Shown here one piece after another: positions 33,259-45,150 of a stretch of 64,000 bases of DNA. Numbering within the stretch: the stretch's first letter is position 1; each line of letters starts with the position of its first letter. The translations under genes and the position numbers were made by a program. Under the pieces are notes generated by a model. That model ran no database searches. It saw only the letters and a program-made list of their open reading frames with translations, and was not told the origin of the DNA. Origin of the DNA: Acorus gramineus (taxonomy: Eukaryota; Streptophyta; Magnoliopsida; Acorales; Acoraceae); assembly GCA_030737835.1 (NCBI GenBank), contig CM060848.1, forward strand, positions 20,747,309 to 20,811,308. Reading direction: 5' to 3'.

Positions 33259-33760
33259 TTTTCATTTGTGCTGGTGTCATTGTTTTGGAAGGACCTATCA
33301 AAAATTATTTGGGAAATTAATGAGGTGACTTGTGTTCAACTTTCTATTATTTTAAGATTCCTTGAATTTTTCAAAAAATTTTAAGTCTTAAAACAGTAAT
33401 AAATTATCTTTAAGTCTCTCGATGTCGTTTAAAAATACTAAAAATGCTCATGTCTAATTATTTTAGTACACTATACATTGTTAAATATCTTCAGTACATT
33501 GATAACACTCTTTAGTACTTTGTTAAGTATCTCTAGTACACTACACTGTTGACACTCCTCGGTATATTGTTAACCTTCGCATAATTGGACGATGAGATTT
33601 TCGATATTTTTTAACAACATCCGATTAGAGGGACCTAAAGATAATTTTTCAAAGCCTTAAGAACCTAAAAAAAATTTAAAACTTTTTCAGTGGCCTAAAA
33701 AAATAGATGGGTGATCACAGAGACCAGAGACCCTTAATTAATTTTTTTTAAATCATTATT
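33259..33760. other. AT-rich spacer, nothing recognised
   Basis: A motif TTAGTACA/TTGTTAA recurs loosely at 33,460-33,570 without a clear period. No gene. Confidence 0.4.
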
Positions 33761-34098
33761 TTATATATATATATATATAGAGAGAGAGAGGTGATATGGT
33801 GTGAACATCATACCTCATTTTAATATGCAGTCACCTTATAATCACCGTACAATTGGAGTGCATTTAATCGAATGGTGAGAAGATATTCTTAAAAAAAATC
33901 ACAATAGAAAAATAGGGAGATTGTGTGGAGAAAAAAGAGGGATCACAATTTATAGGGATATATATGATTTTATGGGGTAATTATTTTAACCGTGTGATTA
34001 AAATCCATTTAATCGGATGGTAATGACATGGTGACCACACCTAAGGAAGAGGGTATGGTGACCGCATCTTATCATTTCACTATATATATATATATATA
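33761..34098. mobile_element. MITE with TA-microsatellite ends
   Basis: The left end TATATATATATAGAGAGAGA, followed by GGTGATATGGTGTGAACATC, mirrors the right end GGTATGGTGACCGCATCTTA, TCATTTCACTATATATATAT. The sub-terminal block ATTTAATCGAATGGT on the left also recurs as ATTTAATCGGATGGT on the right. The TA runs hide the target site. Confidence 0.6.
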
Positions 34099-36113
34099 AC
34101 ACCGGTGATGTATGATTTTGTATAAAAATTAGTTTAATAAAATAAAATTTCTAGAAAATTCATTTTTTTTGTTTTTAAAAATCATATTTTTGTATTAAAG
34201 CTGAAGCAAATTTTTAATTAAATATTTTTTTATAACTGTTTGCAAACATAAACGCTTTTAACTTTTTCAAAGTTATATTAATTAGATAGTAGAGATGGCG
34301 ATCTCAAAAAAGTTGAATATTGTAATAAATATCCAAAGACTTCTAGGCATCATAGAATGTTAATGCAATTGTTATTGTTATTTAAATTTTATAATTAATT
34401 ATAAAAGATATTTGAATTTATATAATATATAATACAAACATATATAATTGTATATACTTACCAATATATATATACATATATTAGTTATTTTTCAAAGTAG
34501 ATAGATTATCTCGTGTTATTTTTACAACATCCTAGCTATTTGAATATATTTTTATCCGAATTCAGAATAAATACAAACCTTTTCCGAATAACTGTAACGC
34601 TTGCATCAAGGGGTACACAGCTTTAATACATTATGAGTACCTTTTTATGAATTATGACGGGTTGCCTAAACTAGTAATACATAATTACATATCTGTACTC
34701 TTCTATAAAAGCGCGAGCAAATGTGCGTACCGGGGGCATTTTCGTAATTGCACTAGGGGTATTGTTTAGATCCCCCCCCCCCCCGGTTATACATTTTTTA
34801 CAAAACAACCCTATATGTGTTATAAACAAGTCCCTGATGTTTATAACCAGGGCTCTGACAGAAAACGGCTACTTTTGTCTTTTCGTGGGCTTTCTATAGA
34901 TCCACCCTTAGGTTCTACCAGTTTCACAATTAGAACATATATGTGTTACAAATGAGTCCTTGATTCAAATTTCAAAATTTATAAATAAGTCCCTAATCTC
35001 AAAAATTGACTCACCGGACTTCAAATTTCATTCAATGATTTTTTAGACCATCAAGATATCCATACAATTATAAAATATAAATATTTTAGTCACATTAAGA
35101 AATACCAAAATTATAAATGGAATCGGACTCATTTGATCCTATAAAATTATTGATGGATGTCTTGCTTTTTAATTGAAATTTGTTCTGTTTCTTTTCTTAT
35201 TAGTTTTGGATATATATGTATCACTTTTTCTTTACATGTGAAAATAAATATATTTTTAATATTTTCATGTGAGTTTTATTTTATTGATTAGATTGTTTTA
35301 GAAGGTTTGGTAATTGATTATTTTAACGGGTGGTGGTTGAAAATTAGATTATATGGTTGACTGTGTATATTTTTATTGAAGGTAGTGATGAATTTTTTTT
35401 TGTCTTAATTTTGGTTGATAAAAATGATTGAGTCTAAAACTTTCCAAAAATTAATGTCCCTCAAAGAAAATGAATAAATGTTTTTTTATTTTTTTTAATA
35501 TAACTTTAGTAGATCTTCACTTAATATTAGGTATAGTCCCAAATGCATTTATCATATGCTTTAACTTTTTAAAATAGTAAACACTGCATTATTTCAAATT
35601 TAATGTACTTATTTTGAGTAAATGTTAAATAAAATTAACAAGGTATTTATCTTATCTACGAAGGTATATATATACATTGTTAGATTACTATTAAATTACT
35701 AAAGAGGTATATGAGGGTATGTTTCGAGTTGTAAAAGAAACTGTTATATGAAAAATAAGTATACGGTGAAATACAATAATACATTTTTTTAAAAAAAATA
35801 TAAAATATACATAATAGAATCCCAATTATTAAGAATTTTTTTTGTTTTAAAAGAATTGCTCATAATAATAAGACTCTTAACTTGTTTATCTTTCAATTAT
35901 GATATAAAATAGCTTATATAATTCAATTCATTCTGAGTATAGATTACGCGCGCAACATGACCTTATAAGGACATGTATCATATAGGATAGCATTTACGTC
36001 AGCTAAATCACCTTGGGAAATCATTTTGAATGGAAATGTTTGATTGATTATTTATTTATTTTATCAACTTGGTTAAGGCTCCATAACCCTTCACTGGGTT
36101 CACTGTTCACCTA
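34099..36113. other. AT-rich spacer with C13 run and a possible Helitron-like 5' end
   Basis: Around 34,693 the sequence TCTGTACTCTTCTATAAAAG followed by CGCGAGC resembles the TC-initiated 5' end of plant Helitrons, but no matching 3' hairpin with CTAG/CTRR was found. A C13 run sits at 34,772-34,784. No gene. Confidence 0.35.
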
Positions 36114-36567
36114 GGCCTCCGTGTGAAACAGGGATAGGATTTATGACAGGGTATACATTTATCCAAGCATAAATGAGTATAAATAAAGATAAAATGATTT
36201 TGTGTTTGGTTGTGTTTTTAATGATTCTCGTTGGTAAACGTAAGAATAAATGTTTTGTTATTTTGATAAAATGTGAATAAAGTATGGATAAGGATTTATA
36301 AAAGGAAAAAATATAATGATAGTTGATTTGACATATGATTTATAAGAGATGATGACAGTTAATTTGACAGTGAACCCACATATTCTTTGAGTGGAATAAC
36401 CTAGGATAACTTTAATCCAAAGGTTGATTGGAATTCATATACCATCTTATACTAGTTTATTCTGACATACTTTATTAGAGGTTATCCAGGGTTTTCAAAC
36501 ACATCAAAACCTTTATCCTGAGTTATCCGAATTTATCCTAGGGCTTATTCCAAAAAAAATCGGTGGC
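36114..36567. mobile_element. Tourist-like MITE, 450-bp family, copy 3 (reverse orientation)
   Basis: The internal blocks, including AAGAATAAATGTTTTGTT, GATTTATAAGAGATGATGAC and GGAATAACCTAGGATAAC, are the reverse complement of those in the copies at 7,751 and 29,590. The ends (CCTCCGTGTGAAACAGGGAT and AAAAAAAATCGGTGGC) are more diverged, and the target duplication is not clear. Confidence 0.75.
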
Positions 36568-37870
36568 AAGTCTTCATTTTGTTCCCCCAAATAATAATCA
36601 AATGATGGCAAGATTCATGTTGTATGGAGACGTCACGTTTTGGTGATTGGTCAAAATAACGTGTGAGGAGTTACACCAAAAAAATAAATAAATAAATACG
36701 TGTGAGGAGTTGCTAAATGTACGGAACGTTTACCAAAAAAAAGTACGGATAGGTACATTGTAACGCGTTTAGCCGTGTTTTAGATAGAACAACAAATGCG
36801 ATAACGTGAATAAGGCAAAGAATAGTTGGACATAACTACGTCACAGTAAAACAGTAAATTAGAATAAGATAATATTAGTATTTTAAATTTTTTTAAAATT
36901 ATGTTATTTTACTCATTCGATTTTACTAGTATAAATCATATTGATGCATAACATGTTGATACATGTATATCCCAAGAGAGATTGATCAGATAATTATTTT
37001 TACTTTACGCCACGTGTTAGTAACTTATTAAAAATTGACAATAACTAGTGAAAAAAAAATTTCACACCAATACATGTTTGGATTGATAATACGTGTTCAA
37101 AGAGTAAAAAATCATTCATTCATTAATTAAAACATATATTAACACATACTACTATAATTTTTTTTAATCTAATGAAATATGATAGTGACTTTGACATATA
37201 ATCATCATCTTCGAATCAAAACCTGGGGTAGTCGATTGACACTTTGATAAATTTATGTGGATATTATTTAACTGATAAACTTTACAAACTTTCATAAATG
37301 AGGTTTTATTGACTTTTATAGATTTTTACATACTTTAATAAATGTATTTTTATTGACTTTGATAAACTTTTACAGGTATATATGTCTTTAAAAATATTGG
37401 TGGATATAGGCATATATTATATAATAAACAATAATAAAAATGATTGATTGGAACACAAACAAATATATCATTCTCAAGTAACATATGAGATGACATCAAT
37501 ATTTCATACATATTAACATTCATAAAAAATAAAAAATAAAATTCATATTTAAAAAAAAAATAGAGAAATCATAAAAAAAAAATGGAATAAATATGAAAGA
37601 CATGAGATGATCAACATTTATAAAAAAAAAAATTATAAAAAACTACATAAAATTAAAAAAAGTAAAAAAAGGGGTGTTTTGTAGAAAAAAAGGATGTTCA
37701 TAATACTAGAATTAAAGTTAATAAGAATCTCATCCCATTTTGGTAGGATTTTGAAATGATTTTTTCATTTATATTTTTATCTAAAGTCCACAATAGTCAT
37801 TCACTTATTAAAAATATTCACAAATCTTGTTGAAATTAAATAGCACATGATATTATGTCTACAATGAAAA
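36568..37870. other. AT-rich spacer
   Basis: An 18-bp phrase (ACGTGTGAGGAGTT) occurs twice around a short AAATA tandem at 36,658-36,712. No gene. Confidence 0.45.
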
Positions 37871-37996
37871 GTTTCAATCAAATTATGCTTAACTTTTTAT
37901 CAACAAATTGATGTTTCAATCAAATAATGCTTGACTTTTTATCTACAAATTGATGTTTCAATCAAATAACGTTTAATTTTTTATCCACGAACAATG
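37871..37996. repeat. tandem repeat, three units of 42 bp
   Basis: Units starting GTTTCAATCAAATTATGCTT begin at 37,871, 37,913 and 37,955. They decay progressively at their ends. Confidence 0.85.
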
Positions 37997-38276
37997 TCTT
38001 AATTGAATAACCCACTATCTAAAAATTCATAAACATGAATTTTCTATCTCTTAACAAGTGGGTAGATGTATCCTTTTTACCGAGGGGTGATCGGTTTGAA
38101 TCTCGCCACTGTTTGTTGGAGAAAATTTGATTAAAAAATTGCATACATAAACAAAATTACCAAGAAAAAAAAAACTTTTTATCTACGAAAATCTCCCCAT
38201 TTTACACTCAAGGGTCTCATAAAATAAAAACTCCAAGCAAACCCCTCCACCCTATGAACCAGACCACCACCCTCAC
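37997..38276 (+). promoter_or_regulatory. upstream region of the PPR gene
   Basis: An AT-rich stretch that turns C-rich at about 38,230 just before the ATG. CCACTGTTTGTTGG occurs near 38,107. No confident TATA box. Confidence 0.3.
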
Positions 38277-40622
38277 ATGCAGACCCCCACCCCTCCCCAC
38301 CCTCCCCCTGACCCAATCTCCCAAACCCTCTCCCTCATCTCCTCCGCCAAGACCCTCCCCCAAACCAAGTCCGCCCACGCCCGCGCCGTCCTCCTCGGCC
38401 TCCGCCACAGTCTCACCGTCACCGCCGCTCTCATCCTCTCCTACTCCTCCTCCACCTCCCAAACCCTCTTCACCCTCTCCCCTCCCCACCTCCGCCGCTC
38501 CGCCTTCCTCTGGAACACCCTCGTCAGGGCCCGCGCCAACTCCCGCGCCCACGCCCACGCCTTCCGCGCCTACAACGACATGGTCCGCGCGGGCGTCCGT
38601 CCCGACGACCGCACCTTCCCTTTCCTCCTCAAGGCGTGCGCGGATTCCGAGGCGGCGGTCCGCAAGGGGAGGGAGGCGCACGCGTCGGCTCTGAAGCTGG
38701 GTTTCACTGGCGACGTCTTCGTCGGCAACACGTTGTTGTCGTTCTATGGCGCAGCGGGGGATTTAAGGGATTCGTGGAGGGTGTTCGATGAAATGCGTGA
38801 GAGAGATGTTGTGTCTTGGAATTCGATCATTTCGGTGTTTTCAGATAATGGGTTCTTGAGAGAATCGCTTGAATCGTTCTTGGGGCTGATGCGGTCGGGT
38901 TTGGCGGCAAATTCGGTTAGTTTAGTTAGCATTCTACGTGTTTGCGCCGCGGGTGATTATGGGTTCTTCGGGCGGGGGATTCACAGGTTTGCTTTGAAGG
39001 TTGGGTTGGATTCGCACGTGTGGGTTGGGAACAGTTTGATCGATATGTACGGGAAATGCGGGGATTTGGGGTCCTCGGTTCGGGTTTTTCGCGGTATGTC
39101 GGAGAAGAGTGACGTTTCGTGGAATTCGATCATGGGCGCGTACGTAAATGCCGGGTGTTACAGTGACTGTTTGAGTGTTTTGCAGGGGATGCTCAAAGCG
39201 GATGTTGAGCCGAATTCGATCACGGTTTCTATGCTGTTGCCCGCCTTGGTCGAGTTGAATCTTTTCAATACAGGCAAGGAAGTCCATGCGCACAGTATAA
39301 GGAGGGGCGCGACGTGCGATGTGTTCGTCAACAATTCACTCATCGATTTGTATGGGAAATCGGGGCGTCTAGACAAGGCGTCAAGTGTGTTCGCCCAAAT
39401 GAACTCGAGGAATGTTGTTTCATGGAACGCGATGATCGGAAACTTTGCCCAAAACGGGGCCGAATTGAAAGCCATGGCGCTCGTGAAAGAGATGCAGAGC
39501 CATGGAGAACGCCCAAACTCGATCACCTTCACGAACGTATTGCCCGCTTGTGCGCGTGTATCGTCTATAAAACAAGGCATGCAAATCCACGCGAGGTCGC
39601 TACGCGACGGATCCTGTTTCGACCAGCTCGTCTCGAACGCGCTCATCGACATGTACGCAAAGTGCGGTCGGTTAGACCTCGCGAGACACATTTTCAACGT
39701 CTCAGAGAGAGACCAAGTGTCATACAACGCCATCATCACCGCGTACGCGCATAGCCAGCATTGCTTGGAGGCCCTCCGCCTGTTCTCTGAAATGGGTCTC
39801 GCGGGGATCGTCTACGACAACATTTCCCTGGTTGGCGCGCTCTCGGCATGCGCGAATCTCCCCGCGATCAAGCAAGGGAAGGAAATCCATTGCGCGTGCA
39901 TGCGTAAGCTGCGCAACAACACGCACCTCTTCGTAGCGAACTCGATCTTGGACATGTACATCAAGTGCGGGCGCATCGACCTCGCGAGGCGGGTCTTCGA
40001 CCGAATGCCCGCCAAAGACGTCGCGTCGCACAACGCGATGATACTGGGGTATGGCATGCGAGGCGAACTGGACGCCGCGATCGAATTGTTCGATGCGATG
40101 GAGGGCGGGGCGGTCGAGTACGACCACGTATCGTACACCGCGGTGTTGTGCGCGTGTAGCCATGGGGGGCTCGTCGAGGAGGGGAAGAAGTACTTCGCGC
40201 AGATGGTGTCGGAGGGCGTGGTCGCGCCGACGCAGACGCACTTCGCGTGCATGGTCGACCTCCTCGGGCGCGCGGGGCTTGTGGGGGAGGCGGCGGAGCT
40301 GGTGCGGGGGATGCCGTTCGAGGCGGATTGGAACGTGTGGGGAGCATTGGTCGGGGCGTGCCGGGTGCATGGGGAGGTGGAGGTGGGGAGGTGGGCGGCA
40401 GAGAGGTTGTTGGAGCTGAGGCCGGGGCACGGGGGGTACTATGTGTTGACGTCGAACATGTACGCGGAGGCGGGGAGGTGGAGGGAGGCGGATGAGGTGA
40501 GGGAGTTGATGAGGGTGAGAGGGGTGAGGAAGGAGACTGGGTGTAGTTGGGTGGAGGGGGAGAGTGGGATGCATGCTTTTGGTGTTGGGGGGAGGTTGAG
40601 GAGAGTGGGTGATGTTGTGTAG
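38277..40622 (+). CDS. PLS-class pentatricopeptide repeat protein with E/E+ domain (781 aa)
   Basis: The protein is a chain of PPR motifs from about residue 30, with repeated landmarks such as DVFVGNTLLSFYG, DVVSWNSIISVF, VGNSLIDMYGKCG, NVVSWNAMIGNFAQNG and VSNALIDMYAKCGRLDLAR. The last units (THFACMVDLLGRAGLVGEA, about 656-674) lead into an E motif (ADWNVWGALVGACRVHGEVE, from about 683) and the start of an E+ motif (CSWVEGE). It stops without a DYW deaminase domain. Family knowledge: such proteins bind organelle RNA base by base and usually serve C-to-U editing in mitochondria or chloroplasts, where E-type members recruit a DYW partner. The gene is intronless, as is normal for the family. 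The 5' third is extremely C-rich while the middle is AT-richer. Specific orthologue and target not identifiable by eye. Confidence 0.92.
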   Translation: MQTPTPPHPPPDPISQTLSLISSAKTLPQTKSAHARAVLLGLRHSLTVTAALILSYSSSTSQTLFTLSPPHLRRSAFLWNTLVRARANSRAHAHAFRAYNDMVRAGVRPDDRTFPFLLKACADSEAAVRKGREAHASALKLGFTGDVFVGNTLLSFYGAAGDLRDSWRVFDEMRERDVVSWNSIISVFSDNGFLRESLESFLGLMRSGLAANSVSLVSILRVCAAGDYGFFGRGIHRFALKVGLDSHVWVGNSLIDMYGKCGDLGSSVRVFRGMSEKSDVSWNSIMGAYVNAGCYSDCLSVLQGMLKADVEPNSITVSMLLPALVELNLFNTGKEVHAHSIRRGATCDVFVNNSLIDLYGKSGRLDKASSVFAQMNSRNVVSWNAMIGNFAQNGAELKAMALVKEMQSHGERPNSITFTNVLPACARVSSIKQGMQIHARSLRDGSCFDQLVSNALIDMYAKCGRLDLARHIFNVSERDQVSYNAIITAYAHSQHCLEALRLFSEMGLAGIVYDNISLVGALSACANLPAIKQGKEIHCACMRKLRNNTHLFVANSILDMYIKCGRIDLARRVFDRMPAKDVASHNAMILGYGMRGELDAAIELFDAMEGGAVEYDHVSYTAVLCACSHGGLVEEGKKYFAQMVSEGVVAPTQTHFACMVDLLGRAGLVGEAAELVRGMPFEADWNVWGALVGACRVHGEVEVGRWAAERLLELRPGHGGYYVLTSNMYAEAGRWREADEVRELMRVRGVRKETGCSWVEGESGMHAFGVGGRLRRVGDVV

Positions 40623-41145
40623 CTTTTGAAATAGTGATGTATACTCATTGTTGGCTTCTATGATTTTTTCTAATCTTTTAATGTGATTTTTTATATATTG
40701 AGAATGCAATTGGGTATTTGTGATTCTCTACGTCCGCTTGCCTTCGTGATCACCATCACAAGACACAGGGCCAAACGAGAAGAGATGTTGAGGAGGGACA
40801 TGCGCGCCTGAGGAGGGAGTACCTCTACAGGAAGAGCTTGGAAGGGAAGGAGAGGTTGCTATACGAGAAGAAGCGGAAGATCAGAGAAAGCTCTTGAAGG
40901 TTTAACTTGAAAAATAAATAATAAAAAATCACATCTCGTTGTCTCTCGTAGACTTTTTATTGATGTGTTTGAGGTTTTGTTGGTTGGATAGAGGGGAAGC
41001 CGATACCGACGGAGCTCCGGAATGAGGAGACGGCGCTCCGGAAAGAGACGATCTGACAGCAGGTGTGTCCTTTTATTTTATTTATTCTTTTGAATAAGCC
41101 ATATATTCCAACATAATGCATAGTACTCTGAACTTTTTTGAATGT

Positions 41146-41925
41146 CCAAAAAGTTTGGTGAGTGGATATCTCCTGTACCAATGGGTTGAATATATTTCTG
41201 TTTGTTGGACTGTGCATTTGGTATCTTTAGAATTCTGGATACTCATTTATTCATTTATTTTATTTTAATGAGGATTGTAACAATGGAAAATTGTCCCTCG
41301 AATTAACCGGGGATATTAGACCAAAAATAATAATTATAAAAAGACAAAAAAGAAGGGAAATGCTTTTAAAATAACCCCTTTGAATTTCTTTTTTCAGTTT
41401 TGGCCCCAAGGCCAAATTATTTGCAAAATTGGCCCTGGGCATGTTTTGACTCCAACGCGTCCACGTGGCATGCTGACCAGTCCAACACATGCCACGGTGG
41501 AGATGTGATTATCAATTATGTCTCCGCTGATCCCCCCCCCTCTCCCCCCTCGCGTGCTTAGGGGGATCGGTCTCCCGGGAGACGTGATCCGTAATCATGT
41601 CTCCAAAGAGAGACCTGTCCACACACGAAAAAAACCACCGGGTTGTTTTGCAAATAAACTGGCTCTAGGGCCAAAACTGAAATTTTTTTCTTCAAGGGGT
41701 TATTTTCAAAAAGTTGAGTGAGTGGATACCTCCTGTACCAATAGGTTGAATATATTTCTGTTTGTGGAACTGTGCATTTGGTATTTGTAGAATTCTAGGT
41801 ATTCTTTTTTTTTTTAATGGAGTTTGTAACAATTCATTAAGGGAAAATTTTCGCTTGAATAGCCGGAGATGAGGGATCTTCGATTTATACCAAAAATAAT
41901 AATCATAAAAAGACAAAAAAGAAAG
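41146..41925. repeat. local direct duplication (about 215 bp) around a MITE, in IMP4 pseudogene intron 2
   Basis: Copy 1 (41,146-41,356) and copy 2 (41,706-41,925) share AAAAAGTT-GAGTGGATA, GGTTGAATATATTTCTGTTT, TGTGCATTTGGTAT and a LINE-like tail (ACCAAAAATAATAATTATAA / ATCATAA, AAAGACAAAAAAGAA). The MITE at 41,365-41,710 fills the gap between them. The LINE tail is in both copies, so the duplication followed that insertion. Confidence 0.75.
41365..41710. mobile_element. inverted-repeat MITE (about 345 bp)
   Basis: The left end TTTAAAATAACCCCTTTGAA, with CAGTTTTGGCCCCAAGGCCA next, is mirrored by the right end GGGGTTATTTTCAAA with GGCTCTAGGGCCAAAACTGA. Arms are about 60 bp. The central part is GC-rich (ATCCCCCCCCCTCTCCCCCC, TCTCCCGGGAGACG). 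Confidence 0.75.
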
Positions 41926-42024
41926 GATAAAAAGAATAAAAGGCAATCAATCGGGCCACACAAAGCCTAACAGCAGCCCCACAAAGCAAAAGGCCATCGG
42001 TGATCTATGTACGGCTCATGGCAA
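41805..42024 (-). mobile_element. 5'-truncated LINE tail with target duplication
   Basis: A poly(T) run at 41,805-41,815 (poly(A) tail on the minus strand) starts a 220-bp block. It is flanked by the exact 11-bp repeat TCTAGGTATTC (41,794-41,804 and 42,025-42,035). Only the 3' untranslated end of the LINE is present. Confidence 0.75.
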
Positions 42025-42035
42025 TCTAGGTATTC

Positions 42036-42440
42036 AATTTGGATCTAGATTTTTCCATAATTCAAAATTGTAACCCGTTATAGAAGTTTTTACTGTACTT
42101 ACACTGTATGATTTACGAATGTACTCCATATCGAATGGAATCCTTGCCAAATATCTATAACACACAAACTTTGTAACTATGAGCGTGAGGAATGAGCATA
42201 ATGAATATGAAGCGCTTGCTACAATTTCCTGTTTTCCTTTTAGACTTAAACCACCACCGCATGTCAATTACATTTTGTAACGAGCAATGAGCCCTAAACA
42301 TGCCTGTCACTCTATTCCACATCAGACATAGTACTAAAATTGTGCATTGGAAGAGGTGATCTGAGGATTCTTCGTGTGTCATACACAACTCGCACATGAT
42401 GTTACCATCAATTTATGTTAGACATGGAACCGAACATTGT
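42036..42440 (-). mobile_element. LINE remnant, zinc-binding region after the reverse transcriptase
   Basis: The minus strand encodes MCELCMTHEESSDHLFQC, the C-x2-C ... H-x4-C zinc-binding (zf-RVT) signature at the end of plant LINE ORF2. It is broken by frameshifts afterwards. It lies within intron 2 of the IMP4 pseudogene. Confidence 0.7.
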
Positions 42441-44546
42441 TTTTGATTCAGAACTGTCACTTCCTAATGTCATGTTTGATTTTTTTTTTCATGCCTTGCC
42501 CAACTGGGGCAAAACTGAATGGAAGTGGTTTGAATTCAAAGGGCGTGGTTAACTTTGATTTTGGAACATCTAGATGCAGGTTATGATAACTTATGATTCT
42601 TAGTTTTTTTTTTTTTCAAGGTGCACTTGGTCAATTATGAACTTGTTGACTGAATTGTGAGACCTATGTGGGCTTTGACCCAGACAATCCAATCCATTAT
42701 TCATGATATTCATAGGGGGATTGATTTGGTGATCCTTCCCCTACAACAAGCTGATGGTTCCTCATATAGCAATTCTAATTAGTTGTCATAAAATTGTTAT
42801 ATAAATGCTTTATGTGGTTGGTTACTATAAAATCTACTTTTATCTAAATTTATTTTGTAGAAAAGAAAAACCATCAGGAAACTCAAAATGCTCAATATAA
42901 GTGTGTTTAGTTGTTGGGATCTACAGCTTTGATGACAAATGCTATCAAGAATTGAACTCTTACTAAAACACAAACTTTATTAAGAAAACTAACTTTTATA
43001 TCTCTCTCCTCTCAACTGGCCTGAATCTCATCTTCTTGCTTTGTTTACTAGTAGATCTTGATTATTAATAAACAAAAGGAAACCTTGAGAACTGTTTAGG
43101 TCAATTTCCTAAATAAGTATTGCATAAAATAATAATGTTCTGAACCTATGATGCACACTATCGTGAAATGCTATTTTGCACTTGATGAAAGTATTCGCTG
43201 AATTTTTATCTCTTTTTCTTGTTTGTGGATTTAGTACCAAAGACTCACATCGATGATGAGTATGCTTATGCAAAAAGGACCCAAAGATTCTGTTGACTAC
43301 ATCTCGAAATCCAAGTGCCCCACTGACCCATTTTGTTAAGGTTGGCAATTCTCCCTTTCCATACACCAGAACCTGTGAAATACTGGTATTTTGATAAAAC
43401 CTGGGCTGTCCATTCATTTTAGTTACAATTCTTTGGCCTGTTTCTTTTTTCTTCCTTAGGAGTTGAAATTGGTCTTTCCCAATGCACAAAAGATGAATCG
43501 AGGTGGTCAGGTTAGTTATCAGATGATGCTATCCTTCAGCTCATTGATGAAACTGTTACTCATAGTATTAGTTCAATAATGTTCAGTGTAAGTGGGTTCA
43601 GACCTACTGACCTATTAATAATTTAATATTACCTGTCTATAACTTGGTTTCAGGTTCTCTCTGAAATTATAGAAACTTGTCATGCACATGACTTCAATGA
43701 TGTTATCTTGGTGCATGAGCATCGTGGTGAGTCAGATGGTTTGATTGTTTGTCATTTATCGTTTAGACTAACTGCTTACTTTGGATTGCTCAATGTGATA
43801 TATGGATTGGATCATTTTTGTGGGTTTGAATGTGCGATCATTAAGTTCAGCTTTAAGGATCTTAATTCATCGTTAATGCGCAGGTGACACGTCATGATAT
43901 TTAAGATAAGAAAGCCATTGGAACAATGTCTGAGGCTTACCCTCACCTCATTCTTAATAATTTTACTTAATAATTTTTCAACCAACGTATTGAAATATTA
44001 ATTTCCCTACCCTTCTCTTCCTTAACAAAAATGTATGAAACATTTTCATCTCTTCTCTACTCTTAGGCATTTTATTTCATGTAGTGTATATACTGATTTC
44101 CATAGTCCGCCCCATATGTTAGTTTGTGTTTTGTAGCTTGCCCTGATATCATTATTTGTATGTCAATAATTTCTTTAGAATGGTTTCAAAATACAATTGT
44201 GAGTGATATGAATACCCTTTCAACATTGCCTACTCCTAGGTTTGGTCGGTTTTCTTTAGACTGTGCTTATTGTATCTACATAATATTAACAGTTGGAAGG
44301 TGATGATTTTATTTTTTTATTTGTTTCTGGGTGAATATTGACCATTCAAGATGTTTGCTTTTTCTACAAGAGAAGGATTGGTGGAAATCCTCTCATGTCG
44401 GGTCCTTGGTGCTTTTGTAGTCTACTAACGTGAAAATTGTAATGGATAAAGGGATCAAGTTATAGTAATTAATTGTGTTGTTGTTTACTGTTCCTGTACA
44501 TTTAAAGCTCCTTTTCAAGAAAATCATTGAATTCAAACATTTAAAG

Positions 44547-45150
44547 GAATTTTCTATTATTTGGAACATCCTGTTGCTGTGAGATAGAGCTAGTTCATGG
44601 TAGAGACATTATTTTTCCATGCAAGGTGAGTCCCCTGATTACATGGAGAGCCATGAATCTATAAATGCAATGTATAATAAGTTCCATATATTTCCTTCAA
44701 AAAATAATAAATGTCATATCCGATATTTAAGAATGAACTTCCTCAATATCGATGAGATGTGGAATATATTCCGTCAACGCAGGAAGAAAGGTGGTCGTAG
44801 CAACGAAGTTAAATTTCAATGGCTAATCCCTAATGCAGTTTGTTGGTGTATTTGGTTGACTCGGAATGAAGGAGTCTTTCAAAAGAAGAGGGTGTATGTG
44901 GAGAACACTTGGGCGTTCATTTCGTATACGCTTAGAGATTGGGTGATGATGATTCTCTATTGGATAATCCTTCATCTATTATGGGCCACTCTTGGTTTGC
45001 GAGGAATTAGTCTTTGTGTATTATTTCTTTCCAAAGCTTGATCCTTTTCTATTTTTTTTTCCTAATTATTGTATTGGAGATCCCTCGTATCCACTTGTTT
45101 GGGGGCTTTTAATCAATAAAAGTTCCTATCATTGTTCCAAAAAAAAAAAA
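44547..45150 (+). mobile_element. 5'-truncated LINE with poly(A) tail and target duplication
   Basis: The frame 44,619-45,041 ends in the LINE C-terminal signature PNAVCWCIWLTRNEGVFQKK. It is followed by an untranslated end containing CAATAAAAG and a poly(A) run at 45,139-45,152. The flanks are AAACATTTAAAG (44,535-44,546) and AACATTTAAG (45,151-45,160), an approximate 10-bp target duplication. It sits in the intron between exons 6 and 7 of the IMP4 pseudogene. Confidence 0.85.

Noticed and set aside
37871-37996. Regularly spaced repeat considered as a CRISPR-like array
   Set aside because: The 42-bp units are contiguous without unique spacers, and the window is plant nuclear DNA.
38217-40709. 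Several long frames antisense or out of frame to the PPR gene
   Set aside because: The PPR frame covers the region with clear repeated motifs. The others are Arg/Pro- or Gly/Val-rich shadows.
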